Part shown: in pieces, positions 1-7,508 of the stretch | Numbering within the stretch: position 1 is the stretch's first letter | Layout: every line of letters begins with the position of its first letter | NCBI GenBank assembly: GCA_937965785.1 | Contig: CALCKT010000032.1 | Location: 1 to 35,536 of the forward strand | Direction of reading: 5' to 3' | DNA from: an uncultured Propionibacteriaceae bacterium | Lineage (GTDB): Bacteria; Actinomycetota; Actinomycetes; Propionibacteriales; Propionibacteriaceae | DNA: 35,536 nucleotides | Made by a program: the position numbers and the translations under genes | Notes under the pieces: generated by a model | Database searches by the model: none | Told to the model about the DNA's origin: nothing | The model's input: the letters and a program-made list of their open reading frames with translations, nothing else

Positions 1-896
1 TCCTTGTTGATCTCCTTGACGCCCTGGATGCGCAGGGTGGTGGTTCCGATGCCCTCCACGCCGACCCCCAGCTCGCGTAGGAAGAAACACAGGTCCTGCA
101 CCATGTAGTTGCCGGAGGCGTTGCGGATCACGGTCAGTCCCGGGGTGCGGGCGGCGGCCATGATCGCGTTCTCGGTGACCGTGTCCCCACGCTCCACCAG
201 GGTGATGTGGTGTTCGGGCGCCCCGTCGCGCTGCACGGTGGCGTGGTACTGGCTGTCGTGCGCCTCCACGGACAGGCCGAGGCGTTTCAGGGCGGACATG
301 TGCGGATGCACGGTCCGGGCCCCGAGGTCACACCCGCCGGCGTAGGGGAGCTCGAAGGAATCGAACTCGTGCATCAGGGGACCGAGGAACATCAGGATGG
401 AGCGCGTGCGGCGGGCGGCGCGCTGATCGATGGTCTCGGGGGTGAGTTTCTCCGGGCGGGTCAGTTCGAGATCCTGGCCCCCGTTGGTCGGGGTGACGGT
501 GACCCCGATGGACTGGAGGACGTCGCAGATGCGATCCACCTCCTCGATGCTGGCTATCCCGCGAAGCACCGTGCGGCCGCGGTTGAGCATTGAGGCGCAT
601 AGCAGCGCGACGGCCGCGTTCTTGGAGGAACGGACCTCGATCTCTCCCTCGAGTCTCGTCGGCCCGGTGATCTCGAAGTTGACGGTGCCCTCGGTGGCAG
701 CCAGTATCAGGGGCATCTCGAGCGCCGATGCCAGCCTCTCGATCATGTTAAGCGAGACGTTCTGCTGGCCCATCTCTATCCGGTGGACGGCTGACTGTGA
801 GGAGTTGATTTCATCGGCGAGGCGCTGCTGGGACCATTGACGGGCCTTGCGCGCCTCCCGGATCATGATTCCCAGGGACTGGCTGGTGGCGGTCAT
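1..896 (-). CDS. XRE-type HTH / MurA-like (EPSP synthase fold) fusion protein, 3' end outside window
   Basis: Partial gene: about 298 codons lie in the window and the C-terminus runs off the left edge. Residues 8-65 form an XRE-type helix-turn-helix (IREARKARQWSQQRLADEI, then SSQSAVHRIEMG). From about residue 73 the protein is a UDP-N-acetylglucosamine 1-carboxyvinyltransferase-like domain. The catalytic features of MurA are visible: Lys92-Asn93 in SSKNAAVALL matches Lys22-Asn23 of E. coli MurA, and Cys189 in AGGCDLGAR matches the PEP-binding Cys115, so the enzyme half looks active. MurA makes the first committed peptidoglycan precursor in the cytoplasm. The start at 896 has no Shine-Dalgarno sequence but has TAAGAT 6 nt upstream, suggesting a leaderless mRNA. 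The gene diverges from lpd. The fusion suggests a MurA paralogue that may also bind DNA; that role is inference. Confidence 0.88.
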   Translation of the reverse strand, partial: MTATSQSLGIMIREARKARQWSQQRLADEINSSQSAVHRIEMGQQNVSLNMIERLASALEMPLILAATEGTVNFEITGPTRLEGEIEVRSSKNAAVALLCASMLNRGRTVLRGIASIEEVDRICDVLQSIGVTVTPTNGGQDLELTRPEKLTPETIDQRAARRTRSILMFLGPLMHEFDSFELPYAGGCDLGARTVHPHMSALKRLGLSVEAHDSQYHATVQRDGAPEHHITLVERGDTVTENAIMAAARTPGLTVIRNASGNYMVQDLCFFLRELGVGVEGIGTTTLRIQGVKEINK

Positions 897-913
897 GGCG
901 CCATCTTAACTCA

Positions 914-924
914 TATCTGAGATA
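914..924. promoter_or_regulatory. Perfect palindrome in the HTH-MurA / lpd divergent region
   Basis: TATCT-G-AGATA is a perfect 5-bp inverted repeat with a 1-nt centre. It lies 18-28 nt upstream of the HTH-MurA start codon, which for a leaderless transcript falls between the -10 and -35 regions. The likeliest reading is an operator, possibly for the HTH domain itself (autoregulation). This is inference; AT-rich -10 sequence could give such a repeat by chance. Confidence 0.35.
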
Positions 925-981
925 ACGCCCGTCGCCCGGTGCGGGCCCACGTGAGGCGGCGGGCGCACTAGAGTGGGCTCC

Positions 982-2382
982 ATGACCCACGAATACGACG
1001 TCTGCGTGCTCGGCGCCGGTCCCGGTGGCTACGTTGCCGCCATCCGTGCCGCCCAGCTCGGCCTGAAGACCTGCATCATCGAGAAACGCTACTGGGGGGG
1101 CGTGTGCCTGAACGTCGGCTGCATCCCGACCAAGTCGTTGCTGCGCAACGCGGAGCTGGCTCACATCGTCACCCACGAGGCCGCCGCCTTCGGCATCCAG
1201 GGCGAGATCACCGTCGACTACGGCAAGGCCTTCTCCCGTAGCCGCCAGGTCTCGGAGCGGATGACCAAGGGAATCCACTTCCTGATGAAGAAGAACAAGA
1301 TCAAGGAGTTCAACGGCTGGGGCACCTTCGTCGACGCCCACACCATCGACGTCGCCGACGACAGCGGCGCCACCACCCGGGTGACCTTCAACAACGCCAT
1401 CATCGCGGCCGGATCGACCACGAAAATGCTTCCCGGAACCCAGGTCTCGGCCAACGTGGTCACCTACGAGGAACAGATCCTGGCCGACAAGCTCCCGGGC
1501 TCGATCATCATCGGCGGTTCCGGGGCCATTGGAACCGAGTTCGCCTACGTCCTGCGCAGCTACGGAGTCGACGTGACCATCGTCGAGTTCTTCGACCGGA
1601 TGGTTCCCAACGAGGACGCGGAGATCTCCGCCGAGATCACCAAGGCCTACAAGAAACTGGGCATCAAGGTGCTGACCTCCACCAAGGTGGAGTCCATCGA
1701 GGACACGGGCAGCGGGGTGCGAGTCACAGTCAGCCCCGCCAAGGGCGGTGCCGCCCAGGTCCTGGAGGCGGATCGTTTCCTCTCGGCGGTCGGGTTCGCC
1801 CCGCGCACCGAGGGTTACGGTCTGGAGAACACCGGGGTCACCCTGACCGAACGCGGCGCCATCGCCGTCGACGACTACCTCCGCACCAACGTCCCGGGGA
1901 TCTACGCCATCGGCGACTGCACGGCAAAGATGATGCTCGCCCACGTCGCCGAGGCCCAGGGCATGGTGGCGGCCGAGACCATTGCCGGGGTCGAGACCCA
2001 CCCCGTCGACTACGACATGATCCCGCGGGCCACCTACTGCCAGCCGCAGATCGCTTCCTTCGGCTACACCGAGCAACAGGCCAAGGACAAGGGCCACGAG
2101 GTCAAGGTCTCGAAGTTCCCCTTCGCCGCCAACGGCAAGGCTTGGGGCCTGGGGGAGGGGGTCGGTTTCGTCAAGCTCGTCGCCGATGCCCGCTACAACG
2201 AGTTGCTGGGCGCCCACATGATCGGCCCCGACGTCACGGAACTGCTTCCGGAGCTCATCCTGGCCCAGAAGTACGAGCTGAGGGCCGACGAGATCGCGCA
2301 CGCCGTTCACGCCCACCCGACGCTGTCCGAGGCCATCAAGGAGGCCGCTCACGGCATCAGCGGGCACATGATCAACCTCTGA
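982..2382 (+). CDS. lpdA: Dihydrolipoyl dehydrogenase
   Basis: FAD-dependent E3 enzyme that reoxidises dihydrolipoamide in 2-oxoacid dehydrogenase complexes, using NAD+. It has 466 residues, normal for the family. Visible elements are the FAD-binding GAGPGGY (11-17), the redox disulfide CLNVGC (Cys42 and Cys47), the NAD-binding GSGAIGTEF, the second FAD motif AIGDC, and the C-terminal HAHPTLSEA with the catalytic His-Glu pair. The N-terminus closely resembles the mycobacterial Lpd. An in-frame GTG at 973 is possible, but ATG 982 matches the family start and has TAGAGT 7 nt upstream with no Shine-Dalgarno sequence, so a leaderless start at 982 is preferred. It diverges from the HTH-MurA gene. 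No E1 or E2 gene is nearby. Confidence 0.95.
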   Translation: MTHEYDVCVLGAGPGGYVAAIRAAQLGLKTCIIEKRYWGGVCLNVGCIPTKSLLRNAELAHIVTHEAAAFGIQGEITVDYGKAFSRSRQVSERMTKGIHFLMKKNKIKEFNGWGTFVDAHTIDVADDSGATTRVTFNNAIIAAGSTTKMLPGTQVSANVVTYEEQILADKLPGSIIIGGSGAIGTEFAYVLRSYGVDVTIVEFFDRMVPNEDAEISAEITKAYKKLGIKVLTSTKVESIEDTGSGVRVTVSPAKGGAAQVLEADRFLSAVGFAPRTEGYGLENTGVTLTERGAIAVDDYLRTNVPGIYAIGDCTAKMMLAHVAEAQGMVAAETIAGVETHPVDYDMIPRATYCQPQIASFGYTEQQAKDKGHEVKVSKFPFAANGKAWGLGEGVGFVKLVADARYNELLGAHMIGPDVTELLPELILAQKYELRADEIAHAVHAHPTLSEAIKEAAHGISGHMINL

Positions 2383-2416
2383 TCCAACTGGACCGGAGAC
2401 AGAACGGACGGGACGG

Positions 2417-2436
2417 TACCCTAGGGGGTATACAAT
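2417..2436 (+). promoter_or_regulatory. CsoR-type operator overlapping a promoter
   Basis: TACCC-TAGG-GGGTA (2417-2430) is an inverted repeat of the G/C-tract type bound by CsoR/RcnR/FrmR-family repressors. It runs directly into TATACAAT (2429-2436), a good -10 element, so a bound repressor would block the promoter of the downstream pair. The site lies 32 nt before the small cysteine-rich ORF, fitting autoregulation by the CsoR-like protein encoded there. Confidence 0.7.
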
Positions 2437-2467
2437 CGGTTTTCTCAACCAGTGATTGGAGCCTTCT

Positions 2468-2599
2468 ATGTGCCGTCCCGTTTCCTGCCCGCGTTGCCAC
2501 AAGACCACCTGGGCCGGGTGTGGCCAGCACATAGAGGAAGCGCTGCAGGGCGTGTCCCCGGAGAAACGCTGCAGCTGCCCCAGGAAAGCGGACCGGTGA
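2468..2599 (+). CDS. Small cysteine-rich protein, 43 aa, coupled to a CsoR-family regulator
   Basis: A short ORF beginning MCRPVSCPRCHKTTWAGCGQ, with six cysteines (2, 7, 10, 18, 35, 37) in a metal- or thiol-binding arrangement: CPRC and C-x-C near the ends plus His11 and His21. TTGGAG lies 6 nt before the ATG. Its TGA overlaps the GTG start of the next gene (GTGA), so the two are translationally coupled. The promoter carries a CsoR-type operator, so it is probably induced by the ligand of that repressor. I have a general memory of short actinobacterial proteins of this type but know of no assigned function. It could be a zinc-ribbon-like metal binder or a persulfide/metal buffer; both are inference. 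Confidence 0.75.
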   Translation: MCRPVSCPRCHKTTWAGCGQHIEEALQGVSPEKRCSCPRKADR

Positions 2600-2862
2600 C
2601 ACGACTGGATCCCGATGCGGTGAAGCCATCGCTGCTTCGCCTGAAACGTGCCAGCGGGCAGCTCAACGCCGTGATTCGCATGATCGAGGCCGGTCGGGAG
2701 TGCGAGGAAGTGGTGACCCAGATCGCGGCGGTCTCCAAGGCCATCGACCGGGCCGGCTATTCGATCATCGCCCACGGCATGCGTGCCTGCCTGCTGGACG
2801 ATCCGACGGGGGAGTCCATAGACACCCGGAAACTGGAAAAGCTTTTCCTGAGCCTGTCGTGA
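2596..2862 (+). CDS. CsoR/FrmR-family metal- or persulfide-sensing repressor
   Basis: An 88-residue all-helical repressor of the CsoR/RcnR/CstR family (DUF156), the usual size. The core RLKRASGQLNAVIRMIEAGR is typical of helix 1. Cys36 and Cys65 are 29 residues apart, as in CsoR and CstR. The His of the copper site (position 61 in M. tuberculosis CsoR) is Gly here; a His sits one residue earlier at 60. That weakens a copper call and leaves CstR-like thiol/persulfide sensing open. The GTG start is preferred over upstream in-frame starts because it gives the family length, follows AGGAAAG at 7 nt, and overlaps the stop of the cysteine-rich ORF. The gene probably represses its own operon. Its stop abuts the converging Eis-like gene. 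Confidence 0.88.
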   Translation: MTRLDPDAVKPSLLRLKRASGQLNAVIRMIEAGRECEEVVTQIAAVSKAIDRAGYSIIAHGMRACLLDDPTGESIDTRKLEKLFLSLS

Positions 2863-4143
2863 TCAGAAGCCATTCAGGTTGACGGGACCAAACGCGGTCG
2901 CGAACAACCGGGAGAGCTCCTGGACAGCGCCAGGGGAGCCGTGGATGATGCCGGAACGGGCCAGTTGCGCGGCGGTCACATCGCCGAACCAGAGCCGGGC
3001 CAGGCTGTCCACGCCGAGCTCAACGGCAGGGGAGAGGGAGGTTTTCACGGCCTCCCCCCGGCCTTCTCGCACCGTGATGCGCCAGGTTCCCTCGCAGAAT
3101 CCCATCGGATCCGCGACCTTGACGACCACTTGGCCGTCCGACTCGAAACCGCGATCCGCAACCGCCCTCTCCAGGTCCAGGATCCGCAACCAGATGCCAT
3201 CGCAAATGCCGTTCTGCTTGATGGCCCAGGGGTCGACGAGTGAACCCGGCAGGGGATCGTCCGGGGCGGCTGAACCGTAGGTGAGTTTCTCGACCAGATC
3301 GAAACTGGCCAGGCCCTGCCACAGCGCACGGTCGATCTCGGGGTTGGGGGAGCACACCGACAGGACCGCCGTGGGTGCGGGGGAGTCGCTTTGTTTGCTC
3401 TCGAAACCACCGTGCTTGAACTCCGCGAATCCGTCCGGGGCACCGGAGGCGTCGAAGTGGAGCAGATACCGCAGTTTCCTGGACGGTCCCTGCTCGTCGA
3501 AGTCCCAGGTGCCGTCCGCCTTGGCGAGATGCATGCCCAAGGGACTGAACGCACCGCGATGGGCCAGCTGATGGACGGCGGACAGGTGTTCGAATATGTT
3601 CTCGTCGAGTGGGGGATTGGCGAGTTCCAGTGACCCCGGGGCAACCGCCACATCCGGGCGGATGGCGAAACGCCGGGTGTCGATCTCCCAGCTGACGTGC
3701 CGATTGGCGACCCCGAAACCGAAGCGGCCGTAGATGGTGGCCTCGCTGGCGCTCAACGCGGCCAGCGCGAGTCCCTCGGCCCTGGCGCGCCGGAGGTGGT
3801 GGTCCATCATCATGCGCATCAGGCCACGGCGGCGATGGGTGGGACGGACCGCGACGGTGTTGATGGCCATGGCCGGGACGATGTTCCCGCCGACGTTTGC
3901 CCGGATCGGCGCCCAGACCAGTCCGGCGACCACCTGACGTCCCTCGAGTCCGGACCCTTCCGTGGTGACCATGCCGAGGGTCGCACCATCGGCGCGCCGG
4001 TGCCTGCGGAAAGCGGCCAGGCCGTCATCGGAGGCGCGGCCCTCGAGGAAGACAATCGCGAACAGATCCAGGTACGCGGCCCAGCGAGGATCGTCGTCCG
4101 GGGTGTCGAGCGGCAGGAGTTCGAGTTCGTAGGGTTCCATCAC
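2863..4143 (-). CDS. Eis-family GNAT N-acetyltransferase
   Basis: Acetyl-CoA-dependent N-acetyltransferase of the Eis family, whose members acetylate aminoglycosides, other amines or protein lysines. The protein has 426 residues, close to Eis. The N-terminal GNAT domain contains the acetyl-CoA loop VRPTHRRRGLMRMMMDHHLR and the Eis signature SASEATIYGRFGFG. A second GNAT-like domain and an SCP2-like C-terminal domain follow, and the chain ends in Phe, resembling the catalytic C-terminal carboxylate of Eis. The start is uncertain among GTG 4146, GTG 4143 and ATG 4140. There is no Shine-Dalgarno sequence, and TAGACT lies 6 nt before GTG 4143, so a leaderless start there is preferred. The substrate cannot be told from sequence. 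Confidence 0.85.
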   Translation of the reverse strand: MMEPYELELLPLDTPDDDPRWAAYLDLFAIVFLEGRASDDGLAAFRRHRRADGATLGMVTTEGSGLEGRQVVAGLVWAPIRANVGGNIVPAMAINTVAVRPTHRRRGLMRMMMDHHLRRARAEGLALAALSASEATIYGRFGFGVANRHVSWEIDTRRFAIRPDVAVAPGSLELANPPLDENIFEHLSAVHQLAHRGAFSPLGMHLAKADGTWDFDEQGPSRKLRYLLHFDASGAPDGFAEFKHGGFESKQSDSPAPTAVLSVCSPNPEIDRALWQGLASFDLVEKLTYGSAAPDDPLPGSLVDPWAIKQNGICDGIWLRILDLERAVADRGFESDGQVVVKVADPMGFCEGTWRITVREGRGEAVKTSLSPAVELGVDSLARLWFGDVTAAQLARSGIIHGSPGAVQELSRLFATAFGPVNLNGF

Positions 4144-4242
4144 CACGACAGTCTATGAGGCCCGGCCATCGGGGACGAGGACGAGAACACCGCGGGAGGG
4201 CCGGTTGGTGCGCGTGCGGTTCAGCATTCCTCCCACCGGTCC

Positions 4243-4280
4243 AAATGTCCGATAAGGATCATTATGTAATTATAAGAACG
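4243..4280. promoter_or_regulatory. AT-rich island upstream of the GH3 gene (probable promoter)
   Basis: Positions 4251-4276 are about 77% A+T in a strongly GC-rich genome and include TATAAG at 4271-4276. This is the only AT-rich patch between the divergent Eis-like and GH3 genes and probably holds the GH3 promoter. It lies about 100 nt before the GH3 start, leaving a sizeable 5' UTR. I see no clear LacI-type operator. Confidence 0.4.
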
Positions 4281-4373
4281 GTTCGGAGGCCTCCTGGCCG
4301 GACACCGCGAGGCCCCACCTCTCCTCCGCCCCTTCCCATATTCTGGGCCGTACCGTTCGAGATTGGAGCCGCA

Positions 4374-6635
4374 ATGTTCACCGAAGAGCAGATTCCCGAG
4401 CTTCTCGCTCAGCTCACCCTCGAGGAAAAGTGTTCACTGCTCTCCGGCAGTGATTTCTGGCGCACCCAGCCGGTCGAGCAACTCGGGATTCCCGCCCTGA
4501 TGGTCTCCGACGGCCCCCACGGGCTGCGCAAACAGGCCGAGGGCGCCGACGAGATGGGCCTGGAGGAATCGGTGCCGGCCACATGTTTCCCCACGGCCGC
4601 GGCGCTCGCTTCCACCTGGGACACGGTGCTGCTCACCGAGATCGGCCGGGCGTTGGCCGAGGAGGCGAAGGCGCAGGGCGTCGGCGTGATCCTGGGTCCG
4701 GGCGTGAACCTGAAACGCTCCCCGCTGTGCGGGCGTAACTTCGAGTACTTCTCGGAGGACCCCCTGCTCGCGGGAGAACTGGCCGCCGCCCTGGTCGCGG
4801 GCATCCAGTCCGGAGGGGTCGGGACCTCCGTGAAGCATTTCGCCGCCAACAACCAGGAAACCGATCGAATGCGCACAAGCGCGCGGATCGACGAACGCAC
4901 CCTGAGGGAGATCTACCTCAGCATATTCGAACGAATAATCGAACAAGCGCGTCCGGCGACATTGATGTGCTCATACAACCGGATCAACGATGTCTACTCG
5001 TCCGAGAACCGCTGGCTCCTGACCGAGGTGCTGCGCGAGGAATGGGGCTTCGACGGACTGGTGATGACCGACTGGGGGGCGGTCCACGACCGTGTCGCCG
5101 GGGTCGCCGCCGGGCTGGACCTGGAAATGCCTTCCTCGCGAGGCCGGAACGACCGGCTCGTTGCCGAGGCCGTCCGGACAGGCGTCCTGGACGAATCCGA
5201 CCTGGACCGGGCCGTCGCACGCGTGCTGCGGCTGGTCTCCCGGTACCACCGGGAAACGTGTGCGGTTCCCGTTGACCTCGGGGCCCACCACGAACTGGCC
5301 CGCGAGGCCGCATCGCGAAGCGCCGTACTGCTGAAGAACGAGGGGGCGGCACTCCCCCTGCCCGGGCTCGGTGACGTCGTGATCATCGGGGAGATGGCCC
5401 GCACCCCCAGATATCAGGGGGCCGGATCGTCGCAGGTGAACCCGACCCGCCTGGACAATGCCCTCGACGCCCTACGGCGCAGGCACCCCGGTTTACCGTT
5501 CGAGCCCGGGTATCCCCTGCACGACTCCCCTGCGGCAGCCCTCCCCGCCGGGGAACTGCTCAGGCGAGCGCAGGAAGCCGCCACGGGCCGCACGGTCCTG
5601 CTGTTCCTCGGCCTGCCCGCCGCGGACGAGTCGGAGGGATACGACCGGCAACACATCTCGCTGCCCGCCGAACATGTGGATCTGTTGCGCGCAGTGCGCC
5701 GGGTGGCCGACGGGGTGATCGTCCTGCTCTCGAACGGCGCGGCCGTCGAGACCGCTTCCTGGCAGGACGACGCGGACGCGATCATGGAGCTGTGGCTGCC
5801 AGGCCAAGGCGGGGGTGAGGCCGTGGCGCGGCTGGTCACCGGCGAGGACTCCCCCAGCGGCAGACTGGCGGAAACCATCCCCGAGAGGCTGGAACAGCAC
5901 CCCGCACAACTCAATTTCCCGGGTGAAGCGGGTGAGGTGCGCTACGGGGAGGGGATTTTCGTCGGATACCGCGGACTCCAGAAACTCGGGAACCAACCGA
6001 GTTACCCCTTCGGGCACGGTCTGACCTACACCACCTTCGAGTTCAGCGATCTGCAGGCGGAAGTAACCGAGATCACCCCCGAAACGGCTTTGGGCGAGGT
6101 GGTTCTCACCGTTTCGGTCACCGTCACCAACACCGGCAGCCGAAGCGGTGTCGCAGTTCCTCAGCTCTATATCGGATATCCGGTTTCCTCGGTGGACCGC
6201 CCTCCCCGGGAACTACGAGGTTTCCGGCACCTGGAGCTGGGGCCGGGGGAAAGCGCCCACGTTGAGATCCGGGTGACTCGCCGCGACCTGTCCTTCTGGG
6301 ACGTGAGAACCCACTCCTGGAGCGTGGAACCGGGAAAAATCCGCGTCGAGATCGGGGCATCCGCGGAGGACATCAAACTGAACCTCGAGGCGGACCTGCT
6401 CGCTCCCCCATGGCTCCTTCCGCTGACGGAGTGGTCCACCGTCTCCGAGTGGAGACGGCATCCCGCGGCTTGGGAGAAGCTGGAACCTTTCCTGGCCTCC
6501 TTCGGGAAGGAATCGGAGTTCTTCCTGCAGGACCTGCCGGTGTGCAAGCTTCCGCTGATGTTCGAGGACACCCTGACCTTCGATCAGCTGAAAGAACTAC
6601 TCGCCGAAATCCGCGCGACCCCCTCTGTTCCCTGA
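4374..6635 (+). CDS. Glycoside hydrolase family 3 beta-glucosidase
   Basis: 753-residue cytoplasmic GH3 glycosidase with no signal peptide, likely hydrolysing terminal beta-glucosides or related beta-glycosides. The N-terminal TIM-barrel domain has SDGPHGLR, NFEYFSEDP, KHFAANNQE and the nucleophile motif VMTDWGA (Asp233). The alpha/beta sandwich domain and a fibronectin-III-like domain (VAVPQLYIGYP near residue 590, then RELRGFRHLEL) follow. About 90 residues after the Fn3-like domain form a C-terminal extension common in intracellular bacterial GH3 enzymes. The reading frame is open back to 4155, but ATG 4374 has TTGGAG at good spacing and begins the family-like N-terminus. No sugar transporter or regulator is adjacent, so the physiological substrate is unclear. 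Confidence 0.93.
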   Translation: MFTEEQIPELLAQLTLEEKCSLLSGSDFWRTQPVEQLGIPALMVSDGPHGLRKQAEGADEMGLEESVPATCFPTAAALASTWDTVLLTEIGRALAEEAKAQGVGVILGPGVNLKRSPLCGRNFEYFSEDPLLAGELAAALVAGIQSGGVGTSVKHFAANNQETDRMRTSARIDERTLREIYLSIFERIIEQARPATLMCSYNRINDVYSSENRWLLTEVLREEWGFDGLVMTDWGAVHDRVAGVAAGLDLEMPSSRGRNDRLVAEAVRTGVLDESDLDRAVARVLRLVSRYHRETCAVPVDLGAHHELAREAASRSAVLLKNEGAALPLPGLGDVVIIGEMARTPRYQGAGSSQVNPTRLDNALDALRRRHPGLPFEPGYPLHDSPAAALPAGELLRRAQEAATGRTVLLFLGLPAADESEGYDRQHISLPAEHVDLLRAVRRVADGVIVLLSNGAAVETASWQDDADAIMELWLPGQGGGEAVARLVTGEDSPSGRLAETIPERLEQHPAQLNFPGEAGEVRYGEGIFVGYRGLQKLGNQPSYPFGHGLTYTTFEFSDLQAEVTEITPETALGEVVLTVSVTVTNTGSRSGVAVPQLYIGYPVSSVDRPPRELRGFRHLELGPGESAHVEIRVTRRDLSFWDVRTHSWSVEPGKIRVEIGASAEDIKLNLEADLLAPPWLLPLTEWSTVSEWRRHPAAWEKLEPFLASFGKESEFFLQDLPVCKLPLMFEDTLTFDQLKELLAEIRATPSVP

Positions 6636-6736
6636 GCACACGGGCTGCTGAGACCGGTGATTCTCGACGACTGGCACGAAAACTCTGCTCCCTGAACGCA
6701 CGGGCCGGTTAGCGGCCGGTCAAGGAGATTTGAAAA

Positions 6737-6767
6737 AGATCCGGGGATTCTTATTTGATCCCCGGCC
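6737..6767 (-). terminator. Rho-independent terminator of yggS
   Basis: CCGGGGAT (6741-6748) pairs perfectly with ATCCCCGG (6758-6765). Read on the minus strand the stem is followed by ATCTTTTTC, a T-tract. The hairpin straddles the TAA stop of the yggS-like gene, so the coding sequence ends inside the terminator loop. It may also stop GH3 transcription from the opposite side. Confidence 0.8.
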
Positions 6768-7470
6768 AGTAGGCATTGGGATCCAGGCGGTTGCCGAAGA
6801 TGGCCTGGCCGACACGAACGCAGGTGGCCCCGTACTCGATTGCCAGTTCGAAGTCACCGGACATGCCCATTGACAGTTCGTCCCAGCCCTTTCCGGTTGC
6901 GTCCCTCAACTCCTGCTGCACCTGGCGCATCACCTTGAAGCACCGCGCGATGCGCTCGGAGTCGTCGGTGAACAGCGCCAGGGTCATCAGTCCCCGGACA
7001 TCCAGGGCGTCGAAGGCGTCAAGTTGTTTGGCGAAAGTCACCACCTCCTGCGGGGGCAGACCGAACTTCTGGTCCTCGTCGGAGCTGTTCACCTGAACCA
7101 GGACCTCAAGCCGGCGCCCTTCCTGGTGCAGCCGGCGATCCAGCTCCGAAGCGACCTTCAAGGAATCGAGGGCCTGGAACTCCGTCGCGAACCGGGCAAC
7201 GTACTTGGCCTTGTTGGATTGCAGGTGACCGATCACGGCCCACTCGATGTCGGCCACCTCGCGCAGGGCCTCCCACTTGTTCTGCGCCTCCTGCACCTTG
7301 TTCTCCCCGAATCTCCGGTACCCAGCGGCGTGGGCCTCGAGAACGGCCTCCGGGGGTTTGGTCTTGGAGACGGGAAGCAGTCGGATCTCGCTGCTGTCGC
7401 GTCCCGCTCTCGCAGCCGCGGTCGCGATTTGCTGTTCGATCTTCTGCAGATTGGCGGCAATGCTGGTCAC
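6751..7470 (-). CDS. yggS: YggS/PROSC-family pyridoxal phosphate homeostasis protein
   Basis: 239-residue PLP-binding protein of the YggS/PLPBP family: a single TIM barrel with no known catalytic reaction, which controls free PLP and amino-acid/vitamin B6 balance. The PLP lysine is Lys36 in LLPVSKTKP. The signatures RRFGENKVQEAQ, MGMSGDFELAIEYGAT and VRVGQAIFG are present. In many Actinobacteria the gene sits beside ftsZ/sepF, but here it stands alone. The GTG start at 7470 has TAGACT 7 nt upstream and no Shine-Dalgarno sequence, so the mRNA is probably leaderless. It diverges from the amidohydrolase gene with under 40 bp between them. Confidence 0.93.
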   Translation of the reverse strand: MTSIAANLQKIEQQIATAAARAGRDSSEIRLLPVSKTKPPEAVLEAHAAGYRRFGENKVQEAQNKWEALREVADIEWAVIGHLQSNKAKYVARFATEFQALDSLKVASELDRRLHQEGRRLEVLVQVNSSDEDQKFGLPPQEVVTFAKQLDAFDALDVRGLMTLALFTDDSERIARCFKVMRQVQQELRDATGKGWDELSMGMSGDFELAIEYGATCVRVGQAIFGNRLDPNAYWPGIK

Positions 7471-7508
7471 CCGCCCAAGTCTAGGACCACGACACCCAGG
7501 GGTTGTCC

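Noticed and set aside
811..2775. 654-residue open frame on minus opposite lpd and the CsoR-like gene
   Set aside because: It is antisense to clearly recognised genes, has low-complexity Gly/Asp/Val/Leu composition typical of GC-rich shadow frames, and matches no family I know.
4155..4373. In-frame 73-residue extension of the GH3 gene
   Set aside because: It crosses the AT-rich promoter-like island, shows no GH3 similarity, and a good ribosome site precedes ATG 4374.
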